Positions 34,153 through 35,659 of a stretch of 35,659 bases of DNA are shown in pieces; the first letter of the stretch is position 1; each line of letters starts with the position of its first letter. The notes beneath the pieces were generated by a model. That model was given only the letters and a program-made list of their open reading frames with translations, did not search any database and was not told where the DNA came from. Both the position numbers and the translations under genes were made by a program. The stretch comes from Saprospiraceae bacterium (GTDB lineage: Bacteria; Bacteroidota; Bacteroidia; Chitinophagales; Saprospiraceae). The DNA is taken from the NCBI GenBank assembly GCA_019634045.1, contig JAHQWA010000316.1, positions 1-35,659 of the forward strand, written 5' to 3'.

Positions 34153-34911
34153 ATGTTTGAACTTGCCCCGGAGTTTCAGCTATCTACGACAAGCTGGCTC
34201 TTTGCCATGTTAGCTGCCTTTTTAATAGGGCTTTCCAAAGCCGGATTAAAGGGGATAGCTGTCATTAATGTCACTATCCTAGCTTTGGTGTTTGGTGGAA
34301 AGACTTCTACAGGAATTATGCTTCCACTATTAATTACGGCGGACATCTGTGCAGTGATATATTATAAACGAGATGCCCAATGGCTTTTGGTCCTCAAATT
34401 ATTGCCTTGGATGGTTATTGGTGTCCTGTTAGGCGTGTTTGTGGGGAGAGACTTGCCAGAGGTGGTTTTCAAGCGAGGGATGGCCGTAATTATCTTTATC
34501 AGTGTGATCATGATGTATCTTTGGGATCGTCAGAAGTCGGAAAAGGTACCCACACAATGGTGGTTTGCTGGAATTATGGGGCTAACGGCTGGTTTTACCA
34601 CTATGATTGGAAATCTAGCAGGAGCGTTTTCCAACGTTTTCTTCTTGGCGATGCGACTGCCGAAGACGGCCTTTATCGGGACGGCCGCCTGGTTGTTTTT
34701 CATTACCAACCTCTTTAAGGCACCGTTCCATATCTGGGTGTGGGGTACGATCTCTATAGACACTTTTGCCATCAATCTACGCTTGATTCCGGTCCTAATC
34801 GTTGGATTTTTGTCGGGTCTTTGGGTGGTTAAACAGATTAAAGAGCATCACTATCGCCAACTAATTCTTCTACTGACGGCTTTGGGAGCCATCGTTATAT
34901 TCTTCCGCTAA
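34153..34911 (+). CDS. TauE/SafE (TSUP) family permease
   Basis: A 252-residue membrane protein with about eight hydrophobic segments. The opening LAAFLIGLSKAGLKGIAVINVTILALVFGGKTSTGIMLPLL and the second-half GLTAGFTTMIGNLAGAFSNVFFLAMRLPK are the paired TSUP repeats. Members export sulfite or move organic acids and sulfonates. The frame is open back to a TTG at 34126, but ATG 34153 is the better start. It lies 50 bp after tetR and 10 bp before the next gene, so it is probably under the same regulator as tyrosine catabolism, and an aromatic or organic acid substrate is possible. Confidence 0.87.
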   Translation: MFELAPEFQLSTTSWLFAMLAAFLIGLSKAGLKGIAVINVTILALVFGGKTSTGIMLPLLITADICAVIYYKRDAQWLLVLKLLPWMVIGVLLGVFVGRDLPEVVFKRGMAVIIFISVIMMYLWDRQKSEKVPTQWWFAGIMGLTAGFTTMIGNLAGAFSNVFFLAMRLPKTAFIGTAAWLFFITNLFKAPFHIWVWGTISIDTFAINLRLIPVLIVGFLSGLWVVKQIKEHHYRQLILLLTALGAIVIFFR

Positions 34912-34921
34912 TACATTCGGT

Positions 34922-35299
34922 ATGCAAATTGAATTAGAGTTTGAATTGTTCACCCTGAAAGCAGAAATCTTTGACACTCCTACTGGTCGAAGTGTTTGGG
35001 CTTCCTTGCCAGTGACCGCACAAGTCCTGACTTGGGGAGATGAATTTTATTTTGGCATTCCAGCTGAGGCTCAATTGGAGGCTAAAGCTGAAGCCGTTGT
35101 CGAAATCGGAGCTTTGGCCTATTGGCCTACGATGCCAGCCTTCTGTGTGTTTTTTGGCCCAACGCCCGTAAGTCATGGACAAGAAGCCCGAGCCGCCAGT
35201 CCGGTAAACGTTTTCGGAAAACTACTAGCAATGGACTTGAATGTTTTGCGGTCAGTCAGAGACGGTGATGAACTTACCGTGAGGCAAGTCACTGCCTAA
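34922..35299 (+). CDS. Cyclophilin-fold protein (TM1367-like)
   Basis: A 125-residue soluble protein. It resembles the small cyclophilin-like family typified by TM1367, from the segment VEIGALAYWPTMPAFCVFFGPTP and the late VNVFGKLL. These have a cyclophilin barrel but lack a proven peptidyl-prolyl isomerase activity; their role is unknown. It starts 10 bp after the TSUP permease and is therefore likely cotranscribed with tetR and the permease. Confidence 0.75.
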   Translation: MQIELEFELFTLKAEIFDTPTGRSVWASLPVTAQVLTWGDEFYFGIPAEAQLEAKAEAVVEIGALAYWPTMPAFCVFFGPTPVSHGQEARAASPVNVFGKLLAMDLNVLRSVRDGDELTVRQVTA

Positions 35300-35396
35300 A
35301 CCGGTTGAATGAAAGCCAACAGGCATCCTCAAAGTCTGATGGTATCTATGAGCATACCTGTCGGTTTATCACCACCTTGGGTAATCCACGATCATT

Positions 35397-35659
35397 CTAT
35401 TTTGTAGGTTCGCCACTATCCTCAATAGCTAAATGCTCTTTGGGAGATAGAAACGGAATATCCCTCAGATGGCGTTCTGTAATGGCCATATCTGAGAGTA
35501 CCAGCCAGCTAAAAGCTACCAAGGCTGATAGAATGAAGAGTAGGTAGCCGGTATATCGTAGCCAGGGTGGAGCCATGCTAAGCTCAGTCAATCTGGCAAG
35601 GTCTAGGTCAGAGTATAATAAAAGTAGAAAATTGCCAGGAATAGCGATCCACCACAACC
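35397..35659 (-). CDS. Membrane protein of unknown function, C-terminal part; 5' end outside window
   Basis: The minus-strand frame is open to the right edge. About 86 residues are visible, with two hydrophobic segments (WWIAIPGNFLLLLYS and YTGYLLFILSALVAFSWLVL) and a polar C-terminal tail. A TTG at 35657 is unlikely to be the true start. I do not recognise the family. It converges with the cyclophilin-fold gene, with a 97-bp gap that shows no clear hairpin. Confidence 0.5.
   Translation of the reverse strand, partial: LWWIAIPGNFLLLLYSDLDLARLTELSMAPPWLRYTGYLLFILSALVAFSWLVLSDMAITERHLRDIPFLSPKEHLAIEDSGEPTK

Overview
The window looks like chromosomal sequence from a free-living, aerobic member of the Bacteroidota, probably near the Saprospiria/Lewinella group. 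This is inferred from three things: a type IX secretion (T9SS) sorting domain on the protein at 17199-18860, promoter-like TTG-N20-TAnnTTTG elements with no clear Shine-Dalgarno sequences, and the mix of a CHAT/TPR protease, a prolyl oligopeptidase lipoprotein and a sulfatase-family lipoprotein. No 16S gene or other direct taxonomic marker is present. I see no tRNA, rRNA, CRISPR array, phage or insertion-sequence transposase gene.

Layout. 1-2109: the 3' end of a type I pullulanase and an MFS sugar transporter (alpha-glucan use). 2106-6935: two divergently transcribed exported proteins of the caspase clan, a membrane-anchored TPR-CHAT protein with an intact His/Cys pair and a secreted caspase-fold protein that has lost both catalytic residues. 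6924-10123: flavin reductase-like protein, then a sulfurtransferase-MFS-MarR run. 10265-12599: 4-hydroxyphenylpyruvate dioxygenase and a HisC-type aminotransferase. 12709-15454: MATE transporter and an HSL-type esterase. 15494-18860: a sulfatase-family lipoprotein without the formylglycine residue, facing an arylsulfotransferase-like T9SS cargo protein across a shared hairpin. 19163-21028: LCAD-type acyl-CoA dehydrogenase and a PhnZ-like HD-domain oxygenase. 21101-22186: a GluR0-like ligand-gated potassium channel. 22518-23567: an exported protein with a basic 19-residue repeat tail. 23670-28355: a disulfide oxidoreductase, a prolyl oligopeptidase and a glycosyltransferase. 28429-33390, all minus strand: homogentisate dioxygenase, fumarylacetoacetase, both 3-oxoacid CoA-transferase subunits and thioredoxin reductase. 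33521-35299: a divergent TetR regulator, a TauE/SafE permease and a cyclophilin-fold protein. A membrane protein runs off the right edge.

How the genes work together. The clearest pathway is tyrosine/phenylalanine breakdown: an aminotransferase (possibly the HisC-like one), HppD, HmgA, fumarylacetoacetase, then ScoAB activating the acetoacetate released by fumarylacetoacetase. Maleylacetoacetate isomerase is not seen. Between hmgA and tetR lie two overlapping perfect palindromes that share half-sites and are a strong candidate TetR operator.

The most unusual items are the CHAT/pseudo-caspase pair, the sulfatase lacking its nucleophile, the orphan PhnZ-like oxygenase, the potassium-channel receptor, the overlapping operator, and a 78-bp GC-rich intergenic element with 12-bp terminal inverted repeats.
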